This document shows positions 32,897 through 44,360 of a DNA stretch of 64,000 nucleotides, one piece after another (the stretch's first letter is position 1; the number at the start of each line of letters is the position of its first letter). The notes under the pieces are model-generated. The model had not been told where the DNA came from, made no database searches, and saw only the letters and a list, made by a program, of their open reading frames with translations. Origin of the DNA: Taiwanofungus camphoratus (taxonomy: Eukaryota; Basidiomycota; Agaricomycetes; Polyporales; Taiwanofungaceae); assembly GCA_003999685.1 (NCBI GenBank), contig CP021223.1, positions 806,001-870,000 on the forward strand, written 5' to 3'. The translations under genes and the position numbers were made by a program.

Positions 32897-35563
32897 ATGT
32901 CGGACATCGTCTATACTGACGTGCTTATAATTGGTGCTGGTCCTGCCGGGCTCATGGCAGCATTAACTTTATCTCGTCTTCATGTAGACATCAAAATCAT
33001 CGAGCGCCGGTAAGTTCCCTGCAGCGAATAGCGAGTGGTTCAAGACAACCCTTTGCTGATCAACGATCCGTTAGACTACCCCATGAGACTGCAGGACAAG
33101 CCGATGGAGTGCAACCAAGGATGCTCGAAGTATGGGATAGCTTGGGGCTGGGTGATGAGCTCAGGCGTGCGGGTACGCACGTACGCAGATATGTATGAAG
33201 CTGCCACGCCAATTCTCGCGAATGTCTGCTCAATTATATCGTCTTCTAGTCGGTTTACAACCCTAACGAGGAGGGGACGGGCATCAAAGTAAGAAAGCTG
33301 TTCCATTTCCAAACATTGAATGACATTGAGGCTTCGAGCTAGCTGACGAATCAACGTCCCAATATACTAGTTCCTACCGCTCGATACCCTTATGAGGTCA
33401 GTAAGGATACATTTCCGGCAAGAAAGCGAGGTCTTATACTGCGTGCAGCTTCTAGTCCAGATAGAGGTCATGGAAGGCATTTTGACCAAAACCTTGGCTG
33501 CAGAGGGTGTCAAAGTTGATCAACCCGTCATACCGCAGTCCTTGAAAGTGCTCGAAAATGAAGTCTCGAACAGTGATGCATACCCTGTTGAGGTAGCGCA
33601 TGCGAACTTGGAATACTGGATTCAACATCTCACTAGGCTGTTCAGGTCACTCTCGTATATCTAGACGAAGAGTGGATACGCCTTCATTCAATCCCTCAAG
33701 ACAAACGAGACCAGTTGATCTCGAACCCGGAAGCCGTAAAGAGAGTCGAAGTGGTTCAGGCGAAATACGTCATCGGATGCGATGGTCAATTAGTTCACTT
33801 GTTCATTGTCGTTACCATGAATCTCATGTGTTCATGTGTCAGGTGCTCGCTCGTGGGTTCGTCGAACATTGGGCATCAAGATGGAAGGTGATCGTACAGG
33901 TAAGTAGGTCTCCAATTCTGTGCGCAAAAATGTCTTACGACGGCAAATGAACCGCCTCAGAACACATATGGGGTGTTATTGACTACACTCCTATCACCGA
34001 TTTTCCTAGTATTCTTGGCAAGAATGTCGTTTTGTCGCCCAAGAATGGGGGCATGATTGTAGGTTGATGTTCATGAATTCGCATCAGCACATGCTGAAGA
34101 CAGCTTAGTGGCTCCCACGTCCTAACAAAACTGTTCGGATGTACATATTAATACAAGCATCGTCAATGAAGCAGAATGGCCTCAATGCTGATGAGATACA
34201 GCAGAATGGATCACAAGTTCAGGATGTCAGCTTACGGGCAAGAATCTTCGAGGTGAGTTACCAGATAAAAGGTTGATACTTTCAGCAGAGCTCAACCTTG
34301 CATCGGCAGAACATTCAACAAGGACATCTGCCTTATGAGATAGAGATCAAGGACGTTACTTGGTGCAATGCCTATAAGGGTTGGATGAATTGCCGTGGCT
34401 GCGTCGATCATTGCTGATTGTTCATCTTTAGTTTCCCAACGAATTGCGTCACGGTTCTCACATCTGAATCGTATATTCATCGCAGGCGATGCGTGTAAGC
34501 AATATTTGAGACTTCTTGCCGTTCGGCTTTCATACTATAACTCTCAGGCCACACGCACTCCCCTATGGCTGGTCAAGGTGCTAATGCATCTATGACGGAT
34601 TCTTGCAATCTTGGTAAGACCCGACAATGTTTGGTTGGCTCTTCAACTGACGATTGTCCTTGGGTTGAAGCTTGGAAAATGGCATACGTTCTTCGTGGAT
34701 GGGCCAATCACAGTCTATTAGAGACTTACGACGTCGAGCGGCATGCGTATGCCGTCGATCTGCTCAAGTTCGATAAGAGTGTTTTCAACTTGATCAGACC
34801 CGAGTCCGGGTTGCTACGTTCGGATGATTATACTTCGTAGGGGGCTTTGTTGGATGAAGTCGTATAACAACTGACGTTTGGCCCCGCAGACTATGGAAAC
34901 AGTCAAACATTTTCACAAGGTAATGACTCTCGAATCGGGAACTCTTTGACAGCGCTGACAGACAGGCAACAGCGGACTGGGTTTGAGATATGAATCAGCA
35001 TTGACGGTTCCTGAATTCCAAGATTTAGCTCCTGCGCTGCGCATTGGTGCGCGTGTTCCTCCCGCCAATATCGTACGATGTTCCGACTGGAACCCGTTCA
35101 ATATTTTGGATGTTATGCCGTACGATGGAAAATTCAGGTTGTTGGTCTTCCCAGGGGATACATCCCAGCCAGCTGTAGCCCAACAGTTCTTTGGGTTCGC
35201 GAAGGCCGTGGACAAGGAGCTTCAAGGCCATCTGCGTAAAGTCGTGGAGATCCTGACCGTGTTGAATGTGCCAAAAGAGACGACGATTGATGGCTGGCAG
35301 TTGCCTGCCTGTTTCCACCCTGGAGTAAAGTGCGTTGGCTCTTTTCAAACTCCACATCGGAATCTCATATACTCTATAGCATCTACGTCGACGATGGTCT
35401 GAAAGAGGAGTCCGGCAGCAGCGGGGAAATTTATCTCAGATACCAGGTTTCTGCTCAGAAAGGCGTCTGCGTAGTGGTCCGTCCGGACGGGTACATATCC
35501 ATGATGGTTCCTGCAGATGACGCTCACGCAACTCGGATCGGCCAATATTTGTCTTCGCTCTAA
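32897..35563 (+). CDS. FAD-dependent monooxygenase, phenol hydroxylase type
   Basis: This is a class A flavoprotein aromatic hydroxylase using NAD(P)H and O2 to hydroxylate a phenolic or quinol-like ring. The dinucleotide motif is DVLIIGAGPAGLMAALTLSR directly after the start. The DG motif is YVIGCDGARSWVRRTLGIK (spliced), and the second FAD motif is RIFIAGDAC joined to HTHSPMAGQGANASMTDSCN. Then comes WKMAYVLRGWANHSLLETYD. The C-terminal thioredoxin-like dimerisation domain is present (RLLVFPGDTSQPAVAQQF; YIYVDDGLKEE; VCVVVRPDGYISMMVP). About ten short introns; the joins I checked keep frame, so the gene looks intact. It lies between O-methyltransferases 2 and 3, on the same strand as 3, which suggests joint action on one product. 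Confidence 0.9.
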
Positions 35564-37087
35564 CCGACTTGGGCTGTAGACTACACAGAGATGCGGATCA
35601 TACCTATATGTAGATTTCAGCAGCAGAAACATCGCTTGCTTGTGTTCTTCGGGTCATACCATGTATCTCAGGTTTGCTATAACGATAATCGATTGACAAA
35701 TGACAACAATGCCTGGTGGCGATTTCCCTGTCGTTTTGGTCCGCTATGACTTTTTTTAAAATTACATCCATACGTGACGCGTAGGCATATGTAGAGAGGA
35801 TACTGATAGTAGGTAGGCTCCGCGCACCCGACCATGGCCTGATCATGCTTGGTGTTCGGTGCGCGCCGTCGCCCGTCGTACAGTTTTCGGATAACGTGGC
35901 GCGCGGCTCCCCAACTCTCCCCTACAGTCTTCAGGGATAGGGAAAGGTGGAAATCGGACTGCTCGGCCCTCTACTGCACCAGCATCTAGATACCCACCGT
36001 TGGAGCAGTTCCAATGCCCTGGTTTCGACATCGTACCATTCTTCAAACTCCTTGGACTAGCGGCATGAGGCCTCCGTCATTTTCGGATCTAAGTGGTGCT
36101 GCTGGCGCCCAAGAAATCGCGCGCATATATAACTGTATACACATGGAAGCGACCCCGTCCTCTATGACTTGACGGTAAACAAATCCCGTATAAATGGAAT
36201 ATAAGACCCTTGCTTGGTTTAACTGCGTCGCTGAGGACCATATATGTAGTAATGAATTTTCAAGCCAACGGCCAGATGCAAGACTGGATCTGCAATATGG
36301 ATCCTGCGTACGTCGGTCACGGTGAACTATGGCATAGATCCTGGGGTGCTCTATGATTACCGTGGCCATGCTTCGCAGCGCCTTGATAGACAGCTCGAAC
36401 CAGTTTATATCACAGCCGGCCGGTTGAATACCTCGCGTCTATTCCAAAGTCATCACGGCGATCCGAGCTATCGGGTTTCGCATACATGCACCATTCCATA
36501 GTCTGTCTTGCTGTCATTACCAATCAGACCTTTCGAGGTACAGGAATATACCTGGTGAGCCAAACATTCCCTTAGACTGCTTCCATTTCTGCTTATGCAT
36601 TCCATTTCCTCGATAATCCGACGTCCACACATGAACAGGTAAACCGGACTGATGGATTTACGTCGTACAGCCGGCATGACTTTGCAATTACTTGATAAGC
36701 TGCATCTTGATTGTTCGGAATTCATAACCGCTTTATAGGCGTCAGTAGTCAACCGAAAATGTTTCTAGTCAAGGGACCGAGACGGACATTATCGCCGGCA
36801 GGTAATCCTGCGCGAATTTCACCTGTTCTATCGCTCCCTCAGACGCTATGCTTATCATGAATGCGAGGTAGAACCCTGGCATAGCGCCTACGCAATCAAG
36901 ATCTTTGCATGTCGCACGATATGAAGTTCTGTCCTGGCTCGCCTAAAGTTGCATAAAAGCGACAAGACTAAACTACTGCGTGTAACAAGCTCCTACACTA
37001 GGAAGCTGGTCAGCATTACTCTCTTTACCGTTAAACACTGTTGAATTCTCGGGCAGTCGTATTTGCCTTCGCTTGCTCTCCAAAACC
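35564..37087. other. gene-free spacer right of the monooxygenase
   Basis: About 1.5 kb with only short, uncharacteristic frames on either strand. The right end must contain the promoter of O-methyltransferase 3. No repeats were seen. Confidence 0.3.
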
Positions 37088-38775
37088 ATGTCTGTCACGG
37101 ACAAGGTTAACAGATTCCGTTCTCTCGTTCGTTTACTTCTCGATGTTTCGGAGGTGATTGTCAGAGAATGGGAAGCTGAGGCGCAGAAACCTTCTCCAGA
37201 GCTTACACCCCTTCACCCTCCTCTTCCTTCTGCAGAGCTATACAATGCTCGTCGGGTGATTCTTGGTGCCTGCGGCATGTGCATGGACCTTGTGCAAGAG
37301 CCTCAGAGCCGGCTCATGGAGATGGGCACCCAGTACTTCATCTCGCGCGCATTGCACATTGCCGCAGAAGGGCGCATTGCCGATGTTTTGGCTGATGCGG
37401 ATCCGGAAGTTGGTGTACCTATCCAGGACATTAGCAAGAAAGTGGGAGTAGAAGAACAAAAGTTGGGTGAGTGCCTTGAGGACGGTCCGTCGGTGAATTG
37501 ATTCCGATGGAAATTGCAGCTCGAGTCTTGCGCTGTCTGTGCACAGTCCACATCTTTACTGAAGTACAGAAGGACCACTTCGCGAACAGCCCTACCAGCC
37601 AGCATCTTGTTGACAATGAACCCTTGCGGTGCAACATCCTCATTCAGTCAGAACCAGACTTTGTCCTGTTCACTGACGACGCTGACTGGTACGCTATACT
37701 TTCTAGCGGAATGGACGTGTACGCCGCTTCGAATAAACTGCCTGCAGTCTTGTTCGACCCCATCAAGACCCAGTCGTATTCCCCGCGGGAGACAGCCTTC
37801 CAAGAGGCAGCCGGGACAAGCCTTTCGTGGTGGGAGTATTTCGAAGAAGGTGTCCGGCAACCGGACGGTACCGTTACCGCACGGCCTGAACTTGAGATCT
37901 TCAACCTCGCTATGCTTGGTGGAGGACGGGTGCAAGAAGTCCCGCTTTATGCTGGTTCTTATTTCCGTTCTGTGTAACGAACGTACTCTGACATTCTCGT
38001 TTGAAATTCATGTTAGACTACCCGTGGGAAGCTCTTGGAACCAGCACTGTTGTCGACGTTGGAGGAGGAGTAGGAATGTTATTTTCCTTCCCTGTTCATG
38101 ATGAATCGCTCATCGTGACGATGGTACTTTGCAGGTGGTATGAGCCTCGGATTGGCGAAGAGGTTCCCCCAGCTGCGCTTTGTACTTCAAGATCTTCCAT
38201 CGATGATTTGTCAAGCCGGGACGGTTTGGTCACGCGAGCTACCGGAAGCCATAGAGACAGGTCGCACCAAACTGATGAATCATGACATATTCACACCACA
38301 GCCAATAAAAGGCGCTGAAGTGTATTGGATGCGTTATATTCTGTCAGTCATTCTGTATCCGGGAGTCGACTTGTGCTGAAACAGTCTGGAATCTCGCAAT
38401 AGCCATGATTGGGCGGACGATGAATGCGTTACGATACTCGCTCATCTTCGTGAGGCCATGGGTCCCAAATCCCGTATCTTGATCGCGGACCAAGTAATTC
38501 ATCCCACCTCGGGTTCTTCGTACCTCACCAAGGCCCCAAGTCCCCTCCCCGCGAACTATGGTTGGGCCCACAAATTCTCCAATCAGCATGATATGACTAT
38601 GCTAAGCATTCACAATGGGATGGAACGCACGCCAGACAACTTCAAGGCCCTTGCAGAGCGAGCGGGGTTGCGGATAGTAAAGATTTGGGAATGTCGTGGC
38701 TTAGCTCACATTACTGAGATGAGGAGGACTGATGCACACACCTCTTCAAGTGTTGATTGCTGTGAAGGGTTGTAA
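37088..38775 (+). CDS. O-methyltransferase, paralogue 3
   Basis: This third copy is in the opposite orientation to the other two. The start is MSVTDKVNRFRSLVRLLLDV. Exon 1 is very close to paralogue 1 (QYFISRALHIAAEGRIADVL; VGVPIQDISKKVGVEEQKLG). SAM motif VVDVGGGVG, HDWADDEC, SRILIADQVIHPTSG and NGMERTPDNFKALAERAGL are all present. The C-terminus differs from the others: after AHITEMRR it runs on with TDAHTSSSVDCCEGL to TAA at 38773. The intron near 37644-37709 is free of stops and a multiple of three, so its retention would add 22 residues rather than truncate the protein; the same intron in paralogue 1 has stops. Confidence 0.9.
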
Positions 38776-38838
38776 CCGGGCGCCTCATTACAGCATATCT
38801 CACGTAGGTCCAGAATCCAGATTATACTTTTTTCATAG

Positions 38839-39002
38839 TCAGCAAAACTCAAATTTAACCTAGTTGCCTTGATTGCCTTGATCAAGTAAAATAAGTGCAA
38901 ATAAGACCATTAATGCGAAGTTTACTTAATAAGATCTTATTTTTGATCTTAGATGTCTTATTTAAGACAGATGTGTCAAGGTAAATTTGAGTTTTCCTGA
39001 TG
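38839..39002. mobile_element. small palindromic element (miniature TIR element)
   Basis: The left end TCAGCAAAACTCAAATTTAA and the right end TAAATTTGAGTTTTCCTGA are inverted repeats with one or two mismatches. They bound about 165 bases of AT-rich DNA with further internal palindromes (AAGATCTTATTTTTGATCTT). There is no coding capacity. It follows the stop codon of O-methyltransferase 3 by about 60 bases. It resembles a MITE; no second copy was noticed in the window. Confidence 0.6.
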
Positions 39003-39752
39003 TACTGTATTAAACACTGTCTCATCCATTAGACCCTCACTACTTTGATCCCGTTGCTATCTCTGCATATTCCACATTCTGCTCTAACCAATCGATATTA
39101 TACAATATCCCGAGAAATATGCAAACGTAGGAGCTTCTAACGACGCGTCGATCACATGACCGAGAGTATCAATGATTCGGTTGTGGTGCCGGTGAGCAAG
39201 GAAAATCCTCCTCATTTCACAACTTCCAAGGGCAGCCTTCGTCTGCACCGTCCAAAGCGAATACAGGTCACTCAAGACTTCCACTTTTTTTTCTTTATGG
39301 GGGAGGCTTTCAAAGTGATAGAGGAAGACATGATTTCGACAGCTTGAGCCGAACACCTGGCCAGCCTGTACTACAGCCTGCGGGTGCACCGTGGTTAGGA
39401 TTGACCAAACTGGAGAATCTGCCTCACCCTGCAAATGGTCTGATGCTGGACTTGCAACGTGGGGTTCAGTCAGCGTTCTGTCCGTTGTCAGGAGTAGACG
39501 ACGAAATCTTCGCACCCTTTAAAGCATCTGTAGATTCAGCACCGACTTCACTTTTGTGATGGAATGCCGCATGTCACTGGTGCCATTCCGACTTGTTTTA
39601 GGTACTGTACTGGTGCATTTGGTCAGAGGGGCGGCTAACTGTCCAGTACCATCATCAAACTCTGAAGGCACTGCAATTCCTGGTGTTCAGACGGAGGTTG
39701 CACAAAAGTTGTCCCTCTTCAAGTGCCTCCTTGCATTTCTCACCTCCCTTAT

Positions 39753-42700
39753 ATGATGGTGCTGGGACTAGTTTTCTCTCTTTTTACGTTGTCGTATCTT
39801 GGTGTCGTTCATTTACAACAAACTGTCTCTCCCCAGACGTTCTGGCCGTCCGCGGTGCCTTTAGCTGTTCGATCGCCTTACTTCAGTTCTTGGTTACCTA
39901 TAGCCCCGACGTCGGCACTCACGAATACTTGGCCCAATTTTTGGAACGATGACATTGTTGGTAGTGCTGTCTTCCTACCCTAACATCTGGACTGATGATC
40001 TTATGTGATGAAGTATCACTTAGGCTGGGTTGGTCATGTCAGGATTGACGGAACGACGTATAAATGGCTGGGCAGTAGTCCGTTGGCGAACACTACTAAC
40101 CTGACTGCGAAGGAAATTACACCTACACGGACAATTCTGACAGTTCAAGCAGGTCCAATGGATCTGACAATCACTTTCCTGACTCCCATTGAAGTGAGCA
40201 GAAATCAACGAGATCGTCCTCGTCTGACCTTGTTGACATAAACTTGTAGCCGTCGGACTGGATTCGCCAGTCAATACCATTCTCCTATCTAGCATTCGAA
40301 GCGACTTCAAGTGATGGCAGACCTCATGATGTACAGGTCTATTCCGATATCAGCGCAGGTGAATCTGCAGTTTCATTCGCTTGCAGGGTGTGGGTTTGAC
40401 ACTTGATGTAGAATGGTTATCGGGAAATCGTACTGCATTAGTAAATTGGACTTCCATAGTCACCAATAACGATGTATATCACCAAATCCAGCTCCAGTCA
40501 CCTTCTCCATCCATGGAGATCAGTAACCAAGCAGAAGATGGAACGGCCTATTACGCCATGACCTATGCGAGTGATTAAGTTGTCAAAGCCGAGGGTTCAT
40601 TTTTAACCTCATGATCATTAGGTCCCAGGTATCACGTATCAAACAGGACAAGACCAAGTTGTCCGCGCCCAGTTTCAGTCTTTTGGAAGTCTAATGAACT
40701 TGCAGGATACCAATTTCCGGGGCATAAACGTGTGAGCACGCTTCATCTGTTTTGTAGATGGTGGTTCGAAACATGTAATGCGGGTATTTAGCGATTATCC
40801 AGTGTTCGGAATATCTCTGGACCTCGGAAATATCATTGCTACTGAGTCTCCGGTAGTGTGGTCCGTGGGCTATGTTCGTGACCCTGCAATCCAATACATG
40901 TCTTCGATGGGAGATTCTCAGTTCCGTAGCCCTTATTTCGTGACGCAGTACGAAAACGTTCAGGCTGTTGTCAGTATTCACTTCCCTTCTTGTGTCAACC
41001 GTGATCACTAATACGACTGTAGATCGAAGATTTCTTGTCTGATTTCAATGGATCTTTGGCACGGTCAGTCGCTTTGGATGAAAAAATACTTCAGGATGCC
41101 TCTTCTATATCTGGTGACTATGGAGACCTGGTCTCCCTTGCGGCTCGTCAGGTCTTCGGAGGCATAGACATCACGGTATCCGTTGGGGCGGATGGTGACT
41201 GGAACACATCTGATCTCAAAATTTTTATGAAAGATGTAGGTACCAGCAGGTAAGAGCTATCTTGGGTGTTGGTATGCTCACGTCCAATGATGGAATTACC
41301 CAATATGACAGGCGAGTAAGCCCCGTTGAGGTGCTCTATGCTTCTTTTCCCATGTTCTTGTACATCAACGCGTCCTATGGGAAGCCCCTCCTCTCTCCCT
41401 TGCTCGAGTATCAAGACACCCCTCTCTATGGACTGCCTTACGCCGCAAGAGACCTTGGTGATCTCAAATCTGCAAATGGTACTTTGTTACACTGACGCGA
41501 TTGTCAAGGTCCCAATTCTCAATCTATGGGTTATCCTATCGTGTCTGGAGATCCAGCGTCTCATAACCAGGGAGTAGAACGCAAGTTCCCAAAGCGTCTA
41601 ATTATCTACGCAGCCCTGACAGACACTCTAGAATCCGGTAACATGCTTATTATGGCTTTGGCACATGCCAGAACATCTGGGGATGGATCACTTATCAGTG
41701 AACATGTAGGTGGTCCTGTGAGATGCTGCCCATATACCAACTTACTCTACGAAGTATAACTTATTCCAAGGCTGGGCGAATTACTTGGTTAACAATTCAT
41801 TGACACCAACGAACCAGTGCGTCTAATATTTGCCGAATCCTTCGGTCTTGATCCTCTAAATGATCAACCCGCTCTCCAGGATGTCTGCCGACGCTCTCAG
41901 CGCTGCTAATATGACGAATTTGGCCATCAAAGGAATCATTGGCATCCAGGCGATGTCGGAAATCGCGCGAGCAGTAGGACAATCAGATGACTGTCAGCAC
42001 TATGCGGTACGCTGCACTTTGGCCATTTGTCGCAAAATATCTGAACTGTGTCTTCTAGAGTGTCGCTTCTGCCTATATGGAAAAACGGCAATCGCTAGCC
42101 TTGTCCTCGGATCAAGAACATTTATTGTCGTCATATGGCGAAGCCAACTCTTGGGCATTGATGTACAATCTGTTCGCAGACCGACTCCTTCGTATGAACC
42201 TCGTGAGCGAGACGGTCAGTCTCGAGCAACTAATGGTGTTCTACTTTGTCATTGGTTTTGCGTCGCTAGATCTATGACCATCAGGCGGCGTTCTACCAGA
42301 GTCTGTTTGCCTTAGGTGAATCGCTCGTGGATCATCATTCCATACCTCTGACGTTCCTTGCTAGCTGCTCGTTTCGGATTGCCCATCGATAGCAATGCCG
42401 GAGAGCAGGCCAATTCTGGTAAGCCTCAGGAGTATGGCCGAGACCACCACTGATCCCCCGCTTCAGCGTGGCTCGCTTTCACGGCTGCCACGATGTCGAA
42501 TTCGACAACGCGCGACGGCCTGCTCGCAATGATATGGGCGCACGCTTCGTTCAACGACACGACGGGCGTGTTCCCCACCATGTACTTGATCGACACGGGA
42601 GGCGGGAACGGCGGCATGGCCAGGTACGCTCCGGTGTTGCTCTCATAGTGAGATCTGGTCACCAAGTGCGGTGCCCAGCCCAGCACAGGGAGCCGTGTTC

Positions 42701-43334
42701 GCGCCCTTGGCGCTTAAGTAAGTGTCCCGTCGGACATCTCCGCCCCCGGTGTACTCACAAACACCCCTAGTGTGGCGAACACGACCATCACGGTACCCGA
42801 GGCGAAGCCAACCGTCGTGCCGCCGCACCCGGCGCATTCGGCGCACCCGGCGCATCGCGGCGCCGGCGCCATAGCAGGCGGTGTGGTGGGCGGGATAGCT
42901 GCCGCGGCCCTCCTCCTGATCGCCACCTTCCTCTGGTGCAGACGGCGACGGCTGCAAGGAGCCAGCTACCACAACGAGGATTTGCTCAGGGAGCACGGGT
43001 CCAGGAGCAGCCGTCGTACGAGGCTACGCCTTTCGAGCTGCCACCGAGCAGTCCTGCGGACAGGCGGCGGATTGGCATAGTACCATCAAAGCGCCAGGAC
43101 ATGGTCGAACGCGGCGGGCCCGCGTCGACTGGCTCGTCTACAGCGCATGCAACCATTTCAGCGCCGGTGTCGAGTCGCAATCGCAATCCCCCGACTGAAG
43201 TGTCTGGACGTACTCTACCTACGGGAGATCTTGTGGATTTGCGGGAAGAGATGCAGAACCTGAGAAGAGTGATACGGGATCTTCATGCTGACAATCCGTC
43301 GGTTGCCCCACCTCCCAGCTATTACACGGCCTAG
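39753..43334 (+). CDS. glutaminase A-type protein with C-terminal membrane anchor, copy 1
   Basis: This is a fungal glutaminase family protein (GtaA type, DUF4964/5127/4965/1793 architecture) that hydrolyses L-glutamine to glutamate and ammonia outside the cell or at the cell surface. It begins with a hydrophobic signal (MMVLGLVFSLFTLSYLGVVH), then VPLAVRSPYFSSWLPIAP and GWVGHVRIDGTTYKWLG. Core blocks include PSDWIRQSIPFSYLAFEATS, EDGTAYYAM, VVWSVGYVRDPAIQYMSS, LAARQVFGGIDITV, EVLYASFPMFLYINASYG, SGNMLIMALAHARTSGDGSL and TNLAIKGIIGIQAMSEIA. The C-terminal part has a single glycine-zipper helix (GAIAGGVVGGIAAAALLLIA) followed by RRRR and a cytosolic tail with LREEMQNLRR and PPSY. About a dozen short introns. 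I found no break. Copy 2 is at 53997-57606. Confidence 0.9.
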
Positions 43335-43542
43335 ACGCACTTGAGCTTCCAACCCTCGTTGAAGGGCTCGCAATCTGACTGCTAAAGCTGCTACTCGTTT
43401 ACATTGAAAGATAGGCTTATGTAGTACAAGGACAGAAATGATACAGTTGGCTACATTTACGCACGTTTCCATTCCTTGTGTTCCCTCTACTTCGACTGGA
43501 GTCCCTGGAGTAGTTGGATCTGAAAAATGTAGCTGAGCACAC

Positions 43543-44278
43543 TTAAACATCTCTTGTAGTCGATACGAAACGGACCTCGTCCCTTGTAATGGTCCTCAGC
43601 TCACCCGGCGCCGCACCCTTCCCTGAGATGGCGCTAACAGCAACGTCGACTGCTCGACCAATAGCCCCTCGCGTCGCGACCCAATACCTGATTTCTGCCG
43701 GGATGACTTCGATCAGCGCGACACGTGGGTCATTTTGGTCGCCCTTGTGCACGCCATCGCCCAGGTCTCCGAACCACGCGGCGGTTCTGAGGTTCACGAT
43801 CCCGTCAGGATACGATGCCCGCGCATCGAGTTGTGTGAAATACGACGCACGCAGAGCTCCAGTGCCTGGCAATGTTCTGTTTGTCTTGTGAGATCTTCGC
43901 GACGCCCGAGTAGGAGGCCCAGTTAGTCGAGGACTCGTCGTAGAACGAGACGTTGACGTGCGCGTCGTTCTGGATCTCGTCGAACTTGGCCGACGCGCGG
44001 TTCGCTATGAAGACGAGGGTCGCCTGCGTCGGCGCGTATGCTGCGCCCAATCTCCCGAGTCAGCATCCAATGCGTCCACGCAGACTCAGTGCTGCGAGCT
44101 ACTCACGTCCTGAGGGCGCCATTGCACGCGAGTGCAGGAACCCGTCGGAGGTGCGCGTGGTGAGCATCCCGGTCTTGACACGGCTAACAATAGCATGGAG
44201 GCCCGCAATCTTCTCCTGGGGAGTAAGGTTGGAGTTTTCCGCCTTTGCGGTGTATGGGTCGAGCTCTTTGTTCGTCAT
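43543..44278 (-). CDS. BLI-3-like pyridoxamine 5'-phosphate oxidase-fold protein
   Basis: This is a split-barrel flavin-binding protein of the general-stress/PNPOx-like group, the fungal blue-light-induced BLI-3 type. It begins MTNKELDPYTAKAENSNLTP, then KIAGLHAIVSRVKTGMLTTR and LHSRAMAPSG. The central part reads TLVFIANRASAKFDEIQNDA and VNVSFYDESSTNWASYSGVA. The last part, after one or two introns, is AAWFGDLGDGVHKGDQNDPR, IEVIPAEIRYWVATRGAIGR and GAAPGELRTITRDEVRF. About 210 residues, as usual. Binding of FMN or a similar cofactor is expected; in Neurospora the homologue is light-induced, and regulation here is unknown. A TATA box lies about 75-80 bases upstream. Confidence 0.9.
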
Positions 44279-44352
44279 AGCTATTAAGCAGTATTGCAGA
44301 GTGTGTGGATGAGGGAAAGGGTGAAAGTGGTTGTGAGACGGAAGGGGGGCTC

Positions 44353-44360
44353 CTTATATA
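44353..44360 (-). promoter_or_regulatory. TATA box of the BLI-3-like gene
   Basis: On the minus strand TATATAAGGA lies about 75-80 bases upstream of the start codon at 44278, a normal place for a regulated basidiomycete promoter. Confidence 0.5.

Noticed and set aside
39723-39752. Earlier in-frame start for glutaminase copy 1.
   Set aside because: The residues before MMVLGL are not signal-like, and copy 2 starts at the matching place.
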